From: Strigamia acuminata
Lineage: Eukaryota > Arthropoda > Chilopoda > Geophilomorpha > Linotaeniidae
Length of the DNA stretch: 64,000 nucleotides
Direction of reading: 5' to 3'
Assembly: GCA_949358305.1 (NCBI GenBank)
Contig: CASHSZ010000029.1
Location: 188,001 to 252,000, forward strand
Shown: piece by piece, positions 10,501 through 24,610 of the stretch
Numbering within the stretch: position 1 is the stretch's first letter
Layout: each line of letters opens with the position of its first letter
The notes under the pieces: model-generated
What the model saw: only the letters and a program-made list of their open reading frames with translations
What the model was told of the DNA's origin: nothing
Databases searched by the model: none
Translations under genes and position numbers: made by a program

Positions 10501-13500
10501 CTAAGGTTTAAACACTATTTCTGAACATTCAGAGACATTGGTCTTGTGGTGTTTGTGCTAAGTCAACTGCGATGTGAAATAAGCTCAAAATTTTTTTTTC
10601 AAAATTTATTGCTTGGGTGTTGCTAAAACTTACATTGAAGGCTTCTACTAAGGTTTAAACACTATTTCTAAACATTCAGAGACATTGGTCTTGTGGTGTT
10701 TGTGCTAAGTCAACTGTGATGAGATCAAAAGTCTATTCTCCCAAATCATCGGTTGGATGTTTCTAAAACTTACATTGGAGCCTTCTACTAAGGTTTAAAC
10801 ACTATTTCTGAACATTTAGAGACATTGGTCTTGTGGTGTTTGTGCTAAGTCAACTGCGATGTGAAATAAGCTCAAAATTTTTTTTTCAAAATTTATTGCT
10901 TGAGTGTTGCTAAAACTTATATTGAAGGCTTCTACTAAGGTTTAAACACTATTTCTGAACATTCAGAGACATTGGTCTTGTGGTGTTTGTGCTAAGTCAA
11001 CTGCGATGTGAAATGAGCTCAAAATTTTTTTTTCAAAATTTAATGCTTGGGTGTTGCTAAAACTAATATTGAAGGCTTCTACTAAGGTTTAAACACTATT
11101 TCTGAACATACAGAGACATTGGACTTGTGGTGTTTGTGCTAAGTAACTGTGATGAGATCAAAAGTCTATTCTCCCAAATCATTGCTTGGATGTTGCTAAA
11201 ACTTACATTGAAGGCTTCTACTAAGGTTTAAACACTATTTCTGAACATTCAGAGACATTGGTCTTGTGGTGTTTGTGCTAAGTCAACTGTGATGAGATCA
11301 AAAGTCTATTCTCCCAAATCATCAGTTGGATGTTTCTAAAACTTACATTGGAGCCTTCTACTAAGGTTTAAACACTATTTCTGAACATTCAGAGACATTG
11401 GTCTTGTGGTGTTTGTGCTAAGTCAACTGTGATGAGATCAAAAGTCTATTCTCCCAAATCATTGGTTGGATGTTTCTAAAACTTACATTGGAGCCTTCTA
11501 CTAAGGTTTAAACACTATTTCTGAACATTCAGAGACATTGGTCTTGTGGTGTTTGTGCTAAGTCAACTGTGATGAGATCAAAAGTCTATTCTCCCAAATC
11601 ATCGGTTGGATGTTTCTAAAACTTACATTGGAGCCTTCTACTAAGGTTTAAACACTATTTCTGAACATTCAGAGACATTGGTCTTGTGGTGTTTGTGCTA
11701 AGTCAACTGCGATGTGAAATAAGCTCAAAATTTTTTTTTCAAAGTTTATTGCTTTGGTGTTGCTAAAACTTACATTGAAGGCTTCTACTAAGGTTTAAAC
11801 ACTATTTCTAAACATTCAGAGACATTGGTCTTGTGGTGTTTGTGCTAAGTCAACTGTGATGAGATCAAAAGTCTATTCTCCCAAATCATCGGTTGGATGT
11901 TTCTAAAACTTACATTGGAGCCTTCTACTAAGGTTTAAACACTATTTCTGAACATTCAGAGACATTGGACTTGTGGTGTTTGTGCTAAGTCAACTGCGAT
12001 GTGAAATGAGCTCAAAATTTTTTTTTCAAAATTTATTGCTTGAGTGTTGCTAAAACTTATATTGAAGGCTTCTACTAAGGTTTAAACACTATTTCTGAAC
12101 ATTCAGAGACATTGGTCTTGTGGTGTTTGTGCTAAGTCAACTGTGATGAGATCAAAAGTCTATTCTCCCAAATCATCGGTTGGATGTTTCTAAAACTTAC
12201 ATTGGAGCCTTCTACTAAGGTTTAAACACTATTTCTGAACATTCAGAGACATTGGTCTCATGGTGTTTGTGCTAAGTCAACTGTGATGAGATCAAAAGTC
12301 TATTCTCCCAAATCATCGGTTGGATGTTTCTAAAACTTACATTGGAGCCTTCTACTAAGGTTTAAACACTATTTCTGAACATTCAGAGACATTGGTCTTG
12401 TGGTGTTTGTGCTAAGTCAACTGTGATGAGATCAAAAGTCTATTCTTCCAAATCATCAGTTGGATGTTTCTAAAACTTACATTGGAGCCTTCTACTAAGG
12501 TTTAAACACTATTTTTGAACATTCAGAGACATTGGTCTTGTGGTGTTTGTGCTAAGTCAACTGTGATGAGATCAAAAGTCTATTCTCCCAAATCATTGGT
12601 TGGATGTTTCTAAAACTTACATTGGAGCCTTCTACTAAGGTTTAAACACTATTTCTGAACATTCAGAGACATTGGTCTTGTGGTGTTTGTGCTAAGTCAA
12701 CTGTGATGAGATCAAAAGTCTATTCTCCCAAATCATCGGTTGGATGTTTCTAAAACTTACATTGGAGCCTTCTACTAAGGTTTAAACACTATTTCTGAAC
12801 ATTCAGAGACATTGGTCTTGTGGTGTTTGTGCTAAGTCAACTGCGATGTGAAATAAGCTCAAAATTTTTTTTTCAAAGTTTATTGCTTGGGTGTTGCTAA
12901 AACTTACATTGAAGGCTTCTACTAAGGTTTAAACACTATTTCTAAACATTCAGAGACATTGGTCTTGTGGTGTTTGTGCTAAGTCAACTGTGATGAGATC
13001 AAAAGTCTATTCTCCCAAATCATCGGTTGGATGTTTCTAAAACTTACATTGGAGCCTTCTACTAAGGTTTAAACACTATTTCTGAACATTCAGAGACATT
13101 GGACTTGTGGTGTTTGTGCTAAGTCAACTGCGATGTGAAATGAGCTCAAAATTTTTTTTTCAAAATTTATTGCTTGGGTGTTGCTAAAACTTATATTGAA
13201 GGCTTCTACTAAGGTTTAAACACTATTTCTGAACATTCAGAGACATTGGTCTTGTGGTGTTTGTGCTAAGTCAACTGTGATGAGATCAAAAGTCTATTCT
13301 CCCAAATCATCGGTTGGATGTTTCTAAAACTTACATTGGAGCCTTCTACTAAGGTTTAAACACTATTTCTGAACATTCAGAGACATTGGTCTCATGGTGT
13401 TTGTGCTAAGTCAACTGTGATGAGATCAAAAGTCTATTCTCCCAAATCATCGGTTGGATGTTTCTAAAACTTACATTGGAGCCTTCTACTAAGGTTTAAA

Positions 13501-16500
13501 CACTATTTCTGAACATTCAGAGACATTGGTCTTGTGGTGTTTGTGCTAAGTCAACTGTGATGAGATCAAAAGTCTATTCTCCCAAATCATTGGTTGGATG
13601 TTTCTAAAACTTACATTGGAGCCTTCTACTAAGGTTTAAACACTATTTCTGAACATTCAGAGACATTGGTCTTGTGGTGTTTGTGCTAAGTCAACTGTGA
13701 TGAGATCAAAAGTCTATTCTCCCAAATCATTGGTTGGATGTTTCTAAAACTTACATTGGAGCCTTCTACTAAGGTTTAAACACTATTTCTGAACATTCAG
13801 AGACATTGGTCTTGTGGTGTTTGTGCTAAGTCAACTGTGATGAGATCAAAAGTCTATTCTTCCAAATCATTGGTTGGATGTTTCTAAAACTTACATTGAA
13901 GGCTTCTACTAAGGTTTAAACACTATTTCTGAACATTCAGAGACATTGGTCTTGTGGTGTTTGTGCTAAGTCAACTGCGATGTGAAATGAGCTCAAAATT
14001 TTTTTTTCAAAATTTAATGCTTGGGTGTTGCTAAAACTTATATTGAAGGCTTCTACTAAGGTTTAAACACTATTTCTGAACATACAGAGACATTGGACTT
14101 GTGGTGTTTGTGCTAAGTAACTGTGATGAGATCAAAAGTCTATTCTCCCAAATCATTGCTTGGATGTTGCTAAAACTTACATTGAAGGCTTCTACTAAGG
14201 TTTAAACACTATTTCTGAACATTCAGAGACATTGGTCTTGTGGTGTTTGTGCTAAGTCAACTGTGATGAGATCAAAAGTCTATTCTCCCAAATCATCGGT
14301 TGGATGTTTCTAAAACTTACATTGGAGCCTTCTACTAAGGTTTAAACACTATTTCTGAACATTCAGAGACATTGGTCTTGTGGTGTTTGTGCTAAGTCAA
14401 CTGTGATGAGATCAAAAGTCTATTCTTCCAAATCATTGGTTGGATGTTTCTAAAACTTACATTGGAGCCTTCTACTAAGGTTTAAACACTATTTCTGAAC
14501 ATTCAGAGACATTGGTCTTGTGGTGTTTGTGCTAAGTCAACTGTGATGAGATCAAAAGTCTATTCTCCCAAATCATCGGTTGAATGTTTCTAAAACTTAC
14601 ATTGGAGCCTTCTACTAAGGTTTAAACACTATTTCTGAACATTCAGAGACATTGGTCTTGTGGTGTTTGTGCTAAGTCAACTGCGATGTGAAATAAGCTC
14701 AAAATTTTTTTTTCAAAATTTATTGCTTGGGTGTTGCTAAAACTTACATTGAAGGCTTCTACTAAGGTTTAAACACTATTTCTAAACATTCAGAGACATT
14801 GGTCTTGTGGTGTTTGTGCTAAGTCAACTGTGATGAGATCAAAAGTCTATTCTCCCAAATCATCGGTTGGATGTTTCTAAAACTTACATTGGAGCCTTCT
14901 ACTAAGGTTTAAACACTATTTCTGAACATTCAGAGACATTGGACTTGTGGTGTTTGTGCTAAGTCAACTGCGATGTGAAATGAGCTCAAAATTTTTTTTT
15001 CAAAATTTATTGCTTGGGTGTTGCTAAAACTTATATTGAAGGCTTCTACTAAGGTTTAAACACTATTTCTGAACATTCAGAGACATTGGTCTTGTGGTGT
15101 TTGTGCTAAGTCAACTGCGATGTGAAATGAGCTCAAAATTTTTTTTTCAAAATTTAATGCTTGGGTGTTGCTAAAACTTACATTGAAGGCTTCTACTAAG
15201 GTTTAAACACTATTTCTGAACATTCAGAGACATTGGTCTTGTGGTGTTTGTGCTAAGTCAACTGTGATGAGATCAAAAGTCTATTCTCCCAAATCATCGG
15301 TTGGATGTTTCTAAAACTTACATTGGAGCCTTCTACTAAGGTTTAAACACTATTTCTGAACATTCAGAGACATTGGTCTTGTGGTGTTTGTGCTAAGTCA
15401 ACTGTGATGAGATCAAAAGTCTATTCTCCCAAATCATTGGTTGGATGTTTCTAAAACTTACATTGGAGCCTTCTACTAAGGTTTAAACACTATTTCTGAA
15501 CATTCAGAGACATTGGTCTTGTGGTGTTTGTGCTAAGTCAACTGTGATGAGATCAAAAGTCTATTCTCCCAAATCATCGGTTGGATGTTTCTAAAACTTA
15601 CATTGGAGCCTTCTACTAAGGTTTAAACACTATTTCTGAACATTTAGAGACATTGGTCTTGTGGTGTTTGTGCTAAGTCAACTGCGATGTGAAATAAGCT
15701 CAAAATTTTTTTTTCAAAATTTATTGCTTGGGTGTTGCTAAAACTTACATTGAAGGCTTCTACTAAGGTTTAAACACTATTTCTGAACATTCAGAGACAT
15801 TGGTCTTGTGGTGTTTGTGCTAAGTCAACTGCGATGTAAAATGAGCTCAAAATTTTTTTTTCAAAATTTAATGCTTGGGTGTTGCTAAAACTTATATTGA
15901 AGGCTTCTACTAAGGTTTAAACACTATTTCTGAACATTCAGAGACATTGGACTTGTGGTGTTTGTGCTAAGTCAACTGTGATGAGATCAAAAGTCTATTC
16001 TCCCAAATCATCGGTTGGATGTTTCTAAAACTTACATTGGAGCCTTCTACTAAGGTTTAAACACTATTTCTGAACATTTAGAGACATTGGTCTTGTGGTG
16101 TTTGTGCTAAGTCAACTGCGATGTGAAATAAGCTCAAAATTTTTTTTTCAAAATTTATTGCTTGAGTGTTGCTAAAACTTATATTGAAGGCTTCTACTAA
16201 GGTTTAAACACTATTTCTGAACATTCAGAGACATTGGTCTTGTGGTGTTTGTGCTAAGTCAACTGCGATGTGAAATGAGCTCAAAATTTTTTTTTCAAAA
16301 TTTAATGCTTGGGTGTTGCTAAAACTAATATTGAAGGCTTCTACTAAGGTTTAAACACTATTTCTGAACATACAGAGACATTGGACTTGTGGTGTTTGTG
16401 CTAAGTAACTGTGATGAGATCAAAAGTCTATTCTCCCAAATCATTGCTTGGATGTTGCTAAAACTTACATTGAAGGCTTCTACTAAGGTTTAAACACTAT

Positions 16501-19500
16501 TTCTGAACATTCAGAGACATTGGTCTTGTGGTGTTTGTGCTAAGTCAACTGTGATGAGATCAAAAGTCTATTCTCCCAAATCATCAGTTGGATGTTTCTA
16601 AAACTTACATTGGAGCCTTCTACTAAGGTTTAAACACTATTTCTGAACATTCAGAGACATTGGTCTTGTGGTGTTTGTGCTAAGTCAACTGTGATGAGAT
16701 CAAAAGTCTATTCTCCCAAATCATTGGTTGGATGTTTCTAAAACTTACATTGGAGCCTTCTACTAAGGTTTAAACACTATTTCTGAACATTCAGAGACAT
16801 TGGTCTTGTGGTGTTTGTGCTAAGTCAACTGTGATGAGATCAAAAGTCTATTCTCCCAAATCATCGGTTGGATGTTTCTAAAACTTACATTGGAGCCTTC
16901 TACTAAGGTTTAAACACTATTTCTGAACATTCAGAGACATTGGTCTTGTGGTGTTTGTGCTAAGTCAACTGCGATGTGAAATAAGCTCAAAATTTTTTTT
17001 TCAAAGTTTATTGCTTTGGTGTTGCTAAAACTTACATTGAAGGCTTCTACTAAGGTTTAAACACTATTTCTAAACATTCAGAGACATTGGTCTTGTGGTG
17101 TTTGTGCTAAGTCAACTGTGATGAGATCAAAAGTCTATTCTCCCAAATCATCGGTTGGATGTTTCTAAAACTTACATTGGAGCCTTCTACTAAGGTTTAA
17201 ACACTATTTCTGAACATTCAGAGACATTGGACTTGTGGTGTTTGTGCTAAGTCAACTGCGATGTGAAATGAGCTCAAAATTTTTTTTTCAAAATTTATTG
17301 CTTGAGTGTTGCTAAAACTTATATTGAAGGCTTCTACTAAGGTTTAAACACTATTTCTGAACATTCAGAGACATTGGTCTTGTGGTGTTTGTGCTAAGTC
17401 AACTGTGATGAGATCAAAAGTCTATTCTCCCAAATCATCGGTTGGATGTTTCTAAAACTTACATTGGAGCCTTCTACTAAGGTTTAAACACTATTTCTGA
17501 ACATTCAGAGACATTGGTCTCATGGTGTTTGTGCTAAGTCAACTGTGATGAGATCAAAAGTCTATTCTCCCAAATCATCGGTTGGATGTTTCTAAAACTT
17601 ACATTGGAGCCTTCTACTAAGGTTTAAACACTATTTCTGAACATTCAGAGACATTGGTCTTGTGGTGTTTGTGCTAAGTCAACTGTGATGAGATCAAAAG
17701 TCTATTCTTCCAAATCATCAGTTGGATGTTTCTAAAACTTACATTGGAGCCTTCTACTAAGGTTTAAACACTATTTTTGAACATTCAGAGACATTGGTCT
17801 TGTGGTGTTTGTGCTAAGTCAACTGTGATGAGATCAAAAGTCTATTCTCCCAAATCATTGGTTGGATGTTTCTAAAACTTACATTGGAGCCTTCTACTAA
17901 GGTTTAAACACTATTTCTGAACATTCAGAGACATTGGTCTTGTGGTGTTTGTGCTAAGTCAACTGTGATGAGATCAAAAGTCTATTCTCCCAAATCATCG
18001 GTTGGATGTTTCTAAAACTTACATTGGAGCCTTCTACTAAGGTTTAAACACTATTTCTGAACATTCAGAGACATTGGTCTTGTGGTGTTTGTGCTAAGTC
18101 AACTGCGATGTGAAATAAGCTCAAAATTTTTTTTTCAAAGTTTATTGCTTGGGTGTTGCTAAAACTTACATTGAAGGCTTCTACTAAGGTTTAAACACTA
18201 TTTCTAAACATTCAGAGACATTGGTCTTGTGGTGTTTGTGCTAAGTCAACTGTGATGAGATCAAAAGTCTATTCTCCCAAATCATCGGTTGGATGTTTCT
18301 AAAACTTACATTGGAGCCTTCTACTAAGGTTTAAACACTATTTCTGAACATTCAGAGACATTGGACTTGTGGTGTTTGTGCTAAGTCAACTGCGATGTGA
18401 AATGAGCTCAAAATTTTTTTTTCAAAATTTATTGCTTGGGTGTTGCTAAAACTTATATTGAAGGCTTCTACTAAGGTTTAAACACTATTTCTGAACATTC
18501 AGAGACATTGGTCTTGTGGTGTTTGTGCTAAGTCAACTGTGATGAGATCAAAAGTCTATTCTCCCAAATCATCGGTTGGATGTTTCTAAAACTTACATTG
18601 GAGCCTTCTACTAAGGTTTAAACACTATTTCTGAACATTCAGAGACATTGGTCTCATGGTGTTTGTGCTAAGTCAACTGTGATGAGATCAAAAGTCTATT
18701 CTCCCAAATCATCGGTTGGATGTTTCTAAAACTTACATTGGAGCCTTCTACTAAGGTTTAAACACTATTTCTGAACATTCAGAGACATTGGTCTTGTGGT
18801 GTTTGTGCTAAGTCAACTGTGATGAGATCAAAAGTCTATTCTCCCAAATCATTGGTTGGATGTTTCTAAAACTTACATTGGAGCCTTCTACTAAGGTTTA
18901 AACACTATTTCTGAACATTCAGAGACATTGGTCTTGTGGTGTTTGTGCTAAGTCAACTGTGATGAGATCAAAAGTCTATTCTCCCAAATCATTGGTTGGA
19001 TGTTTCTAAAACTTACATTGGAGCCTTCTACTAAGGTTTAAACACTATTTCTGAACATTCAGAGACATTGGTCTTGTGGTGTTTGTGCTAAGTCAACTGT
19101 GATGAGATCAAAAGTCTATTCTTCCAAATCATTGGTTGGATGTTTCTAAAACTTACATTGAAGGCTTCTACTAAGGTTTAAACACTATTTCTGAACATTC
19201 AGAGACATTGGTCTTGTGGTGTTTGTGCTAAGTCAACTGCGATGTGAAATGAGCTCAAAATTTTTTTTTCAAAATTTAATGCTTGGGTGTTGCTAAAACT
19301 TATATTGAAGGCTTCTACTAAGGTTTAAACACTATTTCTGAACATACAGAGACATTGGACTTGTGGTGTTTGTGCTAAGTAACTGTGATGAGATCAAAAG
19401 TCTATTCTCCCAAATCATTGCTTGGATGTTGCTAAAACTTACATTGAAGGCTTCTACTAAGGTTTAAACACTATTTCTGAACATTCAGAGACATTGGTCT

Positions 19501-21969
19501 TGTGGTGTTTGTGCTAAGTCAACTGTGATGAGATCAAAAGTCTATTCTCCCAAATCATCGGTTGGATGTTTCTAAAACTTACATTGGAGCCTTCTACTAA
19601 GGTTTAAACACTATTTCTGAACATTCAGAGACATTGGTCTTGTGGTGTTTGTGCTAAGTCAACTGTGATGAGATCAAAAGTCTATTCTTCCAAATCATTG
19701 GTTGGATGTTTCTAAAACTTACATTGGAGCCTTCTACTAAGGTTTAAACACTATTTCTGAACATTCAGAGACATTGGTCTTGTGGTGTTTGTGCTAAGTC
19801 AACTGTGATGAGATCAAAAGTCTATTCTCCCAAATCATCGGTTGAATGTTTCTAAAACTTACATTGGAGCCTTCTACTAAGGTTTAAACACTATTTCTGA
19901 ACATTCAGAGACATTGGTCTTGTGGTGTTTGTGCTAAGTCAACTGCGATGTGAAATAAGCTCAAAATTTTTTTTTCAAAATTTATTGCTTGGGTGTTGCT
20001 AAAACTTACATTGAAGGCTTCTACTAAGGTTTAAACACTATTTCTAAACATTCAGAGACATTGGTCTTGTGGTGTTTGTGCTAAGTCAACTGTGATGAGA
20101 TCAAAAGTCTATTCTCCCAAATCATCGGTTGGATGTTTCTAAAACTTACATTGGAGCCTTCTACTAAGGTTTAAACACTATTTCTGAACATTCAGAGACA
20201 TTGGACTTGTGGTGTTTGTGCTAAGTCAACTGCGATGTGAAATGAGCTCAAAATTTTTTTTTCAAAATTTATTGCTTGGGTGTTGCTAAAACTTATATTG
20301 AAGGCTTCTACTAAGGTTTAAACACTATTTCTGAACATTCAGAGACATTGGTCTTGTGGTGTTTGTGCTAAGTCAACTGCGATGTGAAATGAGCTCAAAA
20401 TTTTTTTTTCAAAATTTAATGCTTGGGTGTTGCTAAAACTTACATTGAAGGCTTCTACTAAGGTTTAAACACTATTTCTGAACATTCAGAGACATTGGTC
20501 TTGTGGTGTTTGTGCTAAGTCAACTGTGATGAGATCAAAAGTCTATTCTCCCAAATCATCGGTTGGATGTTTCTAAAACTTACATTGGAGCCTTCTACTA
20601 AGGTTTAAACACTATTTCTGAACATTCAGAGACATTGGTCTTGTGGTGTTTGTGCTAAGTCAACTGTGATGAGATCAAAAGTCTATTCTCCCAAATCATT
20701 GGTTGGATGTTTCTAAAACTTACATTGGAGCCTTCTACTAAGGTTTAAACACTATTTCTGAACATTCAGAGACATTGGTCTTGTGGTGTTTGTGCTAAGT
20801 CAACTGTGATGAGATCAAAAGTCTATTCTCCCAAATCATCGGTTGGATGTTTCTAAAACTTACATTGGAGCCTTCTACTAAGGTTTAAACACTATTTCTG
20901 AACATTTAGAGACATTGGTCTTGTGGTGTTTGTGCTAAGTCAACTGCGATGTGAAATAAGCTCAAAATTTTTTTTTCAAAATTTATTGCTTGGGTGTTGC
21001 TAAAACTTACATTGAAGGCTTCTACTAAGGTTTAAACACTATTTCTGAACATTCAGAGACATTGGTCTTGTGGTGTTTGTGCTAAGTCAACTGCGATGTA
21101 AAATGAGCTCAAAATTTTTTTTTCAAAATTTAATGCTTGGGTGTTGCTAAAACTTATATTGAAGGCTTCTACTAAGGTTTAAACACTATTTCTGAACATT
21201 CAGAGACATTGGACTTGTGGTGTTTGTGCTAAGTCAACTGTGATGAGATCAAAAGTCTATTCTCCCAAATCATCGGTTGGATGTTTCTAAAACTTACATT
21301 GGAGCCTTCTACTAAGGTTTAAACACTATTTCTGAACATTCAGAGACATTGGTCTTGTGGTGTTTGTGCTAAGTCAACTGTGATGAGATCAAAAGTCTAT
21401 TCTTCCAAATCATTGGTTGGATGTTTCTAAAACTTACATTGAAGGCTTCTACTAAGGTTTAAACACTATTTCTGAACATTCAGAGACATTGGTCTTGTGG
21501 TGTTTGTGCTAAGTCAACTGCGATGTGAAATGCGCTCAAAATTTTTTTTTCAAAATTTAATGCTTGGGTGTTGCTAAAACTTATATTGAAGGCTTCTACT
21601 AAGGTTTAAACACTATTTCTGAACATACAGAGACATTGGACTTGTGGTGTTTGTGCTAAGTAACTGTGATGAGATCAAAAGTCTATTCTCCCAAATCATT
21701 GCTTGGATGTTGCTAAAACTTACATTGAAGGCTTCTACTAAGGTTTAAACACTATTTCTGAACATTCAGAGACATTGGTCTTGTGGTGTTTGTGCTAAGT
21801 CAACTGTGATGAGATCAAAAGTCTATTCTCTCAAATCATCGGTTGGATGTTTCTAAAACTTACATTGGAGCCTTCTACTAAGGTTTAAACACTATTTCTG
21901 AACATTCAGAGACATTGGTCTTATGGTGTTTGTGCTAAGTCAACTGTGATGAGATCAAAAGTCTATTCG
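7503..21969. repeat. Satellite array, block 2
   Basis: About 102 further monomers of the same A (about 140 bp), B (about 147 bp) and hybrid (139 bp) types, in the same orientation as block 1. Mono-nucleotide variants mark higher-order structure, for example ttatggtg at 7,557 and near 21,911, and tctcatggtg at 9,835, 12,255, 13,390, 17,519 and 18,653. The array stops inside a type-A monomer at 21,969, where it meets the integrase-proximal end of BEL element A. No coding potential was seen. Blocks 1 and 2 were one array before the solo LTR inserted. Confidence 0.95.
10690..21340. repeat. 5,262-bp tandem segmental duplication within the satellite
   Basis: Two adjacent copies (10,690-15,951 and 15,952-21,213, with homology continuing to 21,340) share rare monomer variants at a constant offset of 5,262. 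Examples are aactaatatt (11,061/16,323), gctttggtgt (11,751/17,013), tattcttcca (12,441/17,703), atttttgaac (12,511/17,773), tgaatg (14,581/19,843) and gcgatgtaaa (15,831/21,093). Similarity breaks at 10,689/15,951 on the left (t/a) and at 16,079/21,341 on the right (t/c). No difference between the copies was noticed inside these limits. The duplication is very recent, or an assembly duplication. Confidence 0.85.
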
Positions 21970-24610
21970 CAAGTGATATAGGGTTTCACTAATATCACCG
22001 TGAAGTAGTTCTAGATGTGCTTTTCTGATCAACAGTCGTGTTATCCAACTATCGTAATGCAAAATAATGGGATAGACTTCATCAAATGTCAACAAAGATT
22101 TTTTCAAACGGCTTCGAAGTCTCAGTAATCCGTTTTCGTCAATAAAGAGCTCAAAATTCTTTAAAGTGGAATGTTTGCTTAATTCCTTTTTGTTTTTCAC
22201 ATCCTCAACTTCCTCCAAAAAATGCAATTTCTGCGAAAGTTTTAGGATCTTCAGTTGGTTTGCCTCCAACTCGAGTGGCGAGAGGGGTTCACCGCGAACA
22301 AGTTGACTTTTCCATCTCATTATGTAGGAAAACACTTTCAAAAGTCGGTTGTAATTGCTAAAACGTCGGAAAAATTTGTAAATAAAATTCTCTTTTACTT
22401 GAATAGTCATAACAATTAATTTTCTCTCTTCATCGGGTGGGTTTTCCTGTAGAATTTCTTTCTTTTCCAACTTTGAAACATCAACACCGTCCCACCAAAG
22501 TTTATTGTTCATCAATGTTTTTGAGTTGTGTGGACGGGTCAATAGGTCAGCTGGGTTGAATTCGGTTGGCACATGAGACCATTGCTCAGGCTTGGAAAAG
22601 GAAATAATTTCCTGAACTCGGTTTGAGACATACGGTTTCCAAACATTTTTGTCTGAATTAATCCAGGCGAGTGTGATAGTGGAGTCCGAGTAGTAACGAA
22701 CTTCAGTGACGGGGTATCCAGGAAGAAAGTTCTCGAGCAGATATTTTGTCATTCTGACTCCAACCACTGCTGCTGTTAATTCGAGTCGAGGAAGAGTAAC
22801 TTTTTGGGCCGGCGCAATGCGGCATTTACTTAACAACAATGTTCTTTTGCCCTCCTCGTTGACGACAAAAATCGTGCAGCCAAATGCTTTTGTGCTGGCG
22901 TCACAAAAAACTTCTAGGGTTATTTCCCGACCTGAATAAGTAGTTAACCAACGTTGAACTTTTAGTTCTTTGAGTTGTTGGATGTCGGAATTCCATTCTT
23001 CAATTTCTTTTTTCTCCGAATCAAGAATCTTTTCATCCCATTTTTTCGTCCGAGCCCAGATCGCTTGAATGAGCAATTTCATTTGAAGAATCACAGGAGC
23101 CAAGAGTCCCATGGGGTCGAAAATCGAAGCTAAAAATGAGACAACTTCTCGCTTTGTAATCGGAATTTTTTCAATTTTCGGTATTTTAAACATTATAATG
23201 TCCTTTTCTGTGTCCCACAGTATGCCGAGCATTTTGATGATTCCAAGACTAGAAAACTCCTCGCCCCGCATGTGGAATCCCTCTTTTTTCAAGTTCTCGA
23301 AGACGTCTTTACTGCAAGTCGCCCACTTCACAAGGGGAAGTTTTCCGCTGTCCAAAATCATTTTTAACCTCTCGCAATGTGTCGTCGTGTCGGCTGGAAA
23401 ATCTCCTCCAGATGTTAAGTCATCCATAAAAATTCCATCATCTAGCGCATCAACTTCTTTGGCGTGTGTTTTCTCAAATTGTTTTGCATGTTTTCGAATG
23501 GTTGCGCATAGGAGGAATGGTGAGGAAATAACACCAAAGGGCACGACGATCATTCTCAGGATCATAATGTTGTTCCAGAGGTTTTGCCACGAATAAGGCT
23601 GTTTAAAATAATCACGAGCCACCCACAGAAAGCGTAGAAAGTTTCTTTGAGTCGGGTTGATCATAACCTGCAGGAATGCCTGCTTGATATCGGCTATTAT
23701 CGGGATGCAATAGAGACGAAATCTCACAATAACAAGAATTAAGTCAGGGTTGAGGGAAGGTCCCGGAAATAAACAATCATTGAGGGAAAGTTTTCCCTTC
23801 TTGGATGAAGACGCGTTAAACACTACTCTAAATTTGGAAGTATCTCGATCCTCTTTTATGACGGGGTGGTGAGGTATATTATATATCCCCTTCTTGAGAA
23901 AACGTTCCTCCTTTGGGACTTCCTCCGCGTGATTTTCCTCGATGTACTGCCACATTGAGTCGTCGTAACGTTTTTTATAGTCCTCATTTGCATCGATTCG
24001 TTTAAGCGTGTTGGCTAATTGGTTCATGGCGAGTTCCCAGTTGGAATCTAAGTCAGTTTCTTGCCCATTAAAGGGAAGCATCACTTCATATCTTCCGTCC
24101 TCCAAACGTGTTGTCGTGGATTCGAATCGGTCTCGAATAAAGTCGGAATCCTTTTCTCCCGAATCTATCCCGATTGCCTCCAAATTCCAGAGCTTGTCCA
24201 ACTTCTCATTTATATCAACGTTGCAAGTGTTGCAACACGTGGTTAAGTCGGCTTCATCATCAAATAAATCGATGTTTCCAGCTGCACCGGTGAGAACCCA
24301 GCCAAATAAAGTGTTTATAAGGCCCAAATCCTCGTTGATTTTCCTTTTGCCGTCTTTTAGAATTTTCCACCAAACATCCACTCCTAATAAAATGTCAATT
24401 TGGGATGTTTTGGCAGGCAATTCTTCAGCCAACTCAAGATTTAATCCTTTCACCTTTTCTATTAGAGTGGAGTTTAAAATTCCTTGCACTTTTGGTAAAT
24501 TTTCGACCGATAGCATTGTCATTTTGATTTCTTGCGTGTCATTTCTGCTTTTCAAAGTAACGTTAAAAACGTCATAATCCGTTGAAGCAGGAGTAGAATC
24601 ATTGAAGCGC
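21970..24610 (-). pseudogene. BEL/Pao element A: end of protease, RT and RNase H, cut at the start of integrase
   Basis: This minus-strand frame stays open throughout, but it is a fragment. Its upstream side (24,610) is where element C inserted, and its downstream side (21,970) is satellite. In order it encodes the C-terminal part of the DUF1758 protease region (ILLGVDVWW), an RT with the active-site motif FMDD near 23,416-23,428, an RNase H-like region (VFCDASTKAFGC) and the start of the integrase H2C2 region, ending LYHLR. The apparent methionine at 24,555 is a TTG codon, not a real start; the frame runs on to 24,610 and would rejoin gag-protease at 39,827. It is closely related to element B. 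Integrase catalytic core and DUF5641-type tail are absent, so it cannot be autonomous. Confidence 0.88.

Noticed and set aside
2074-21969. Regular repeats resembling a CRISPR array or rDNA spacer
   Set aside because: Monomers are contiguous without unique spacers, far too long for CRISPR repeats, and no rRNA sequence is adjacent. This is satellite DNA.
24555-24555. Methionine start for the element A RT frame
   Set aside because: The codon is TTG and the frame continues upstream to the element C junction; the piece is an interior fragment.
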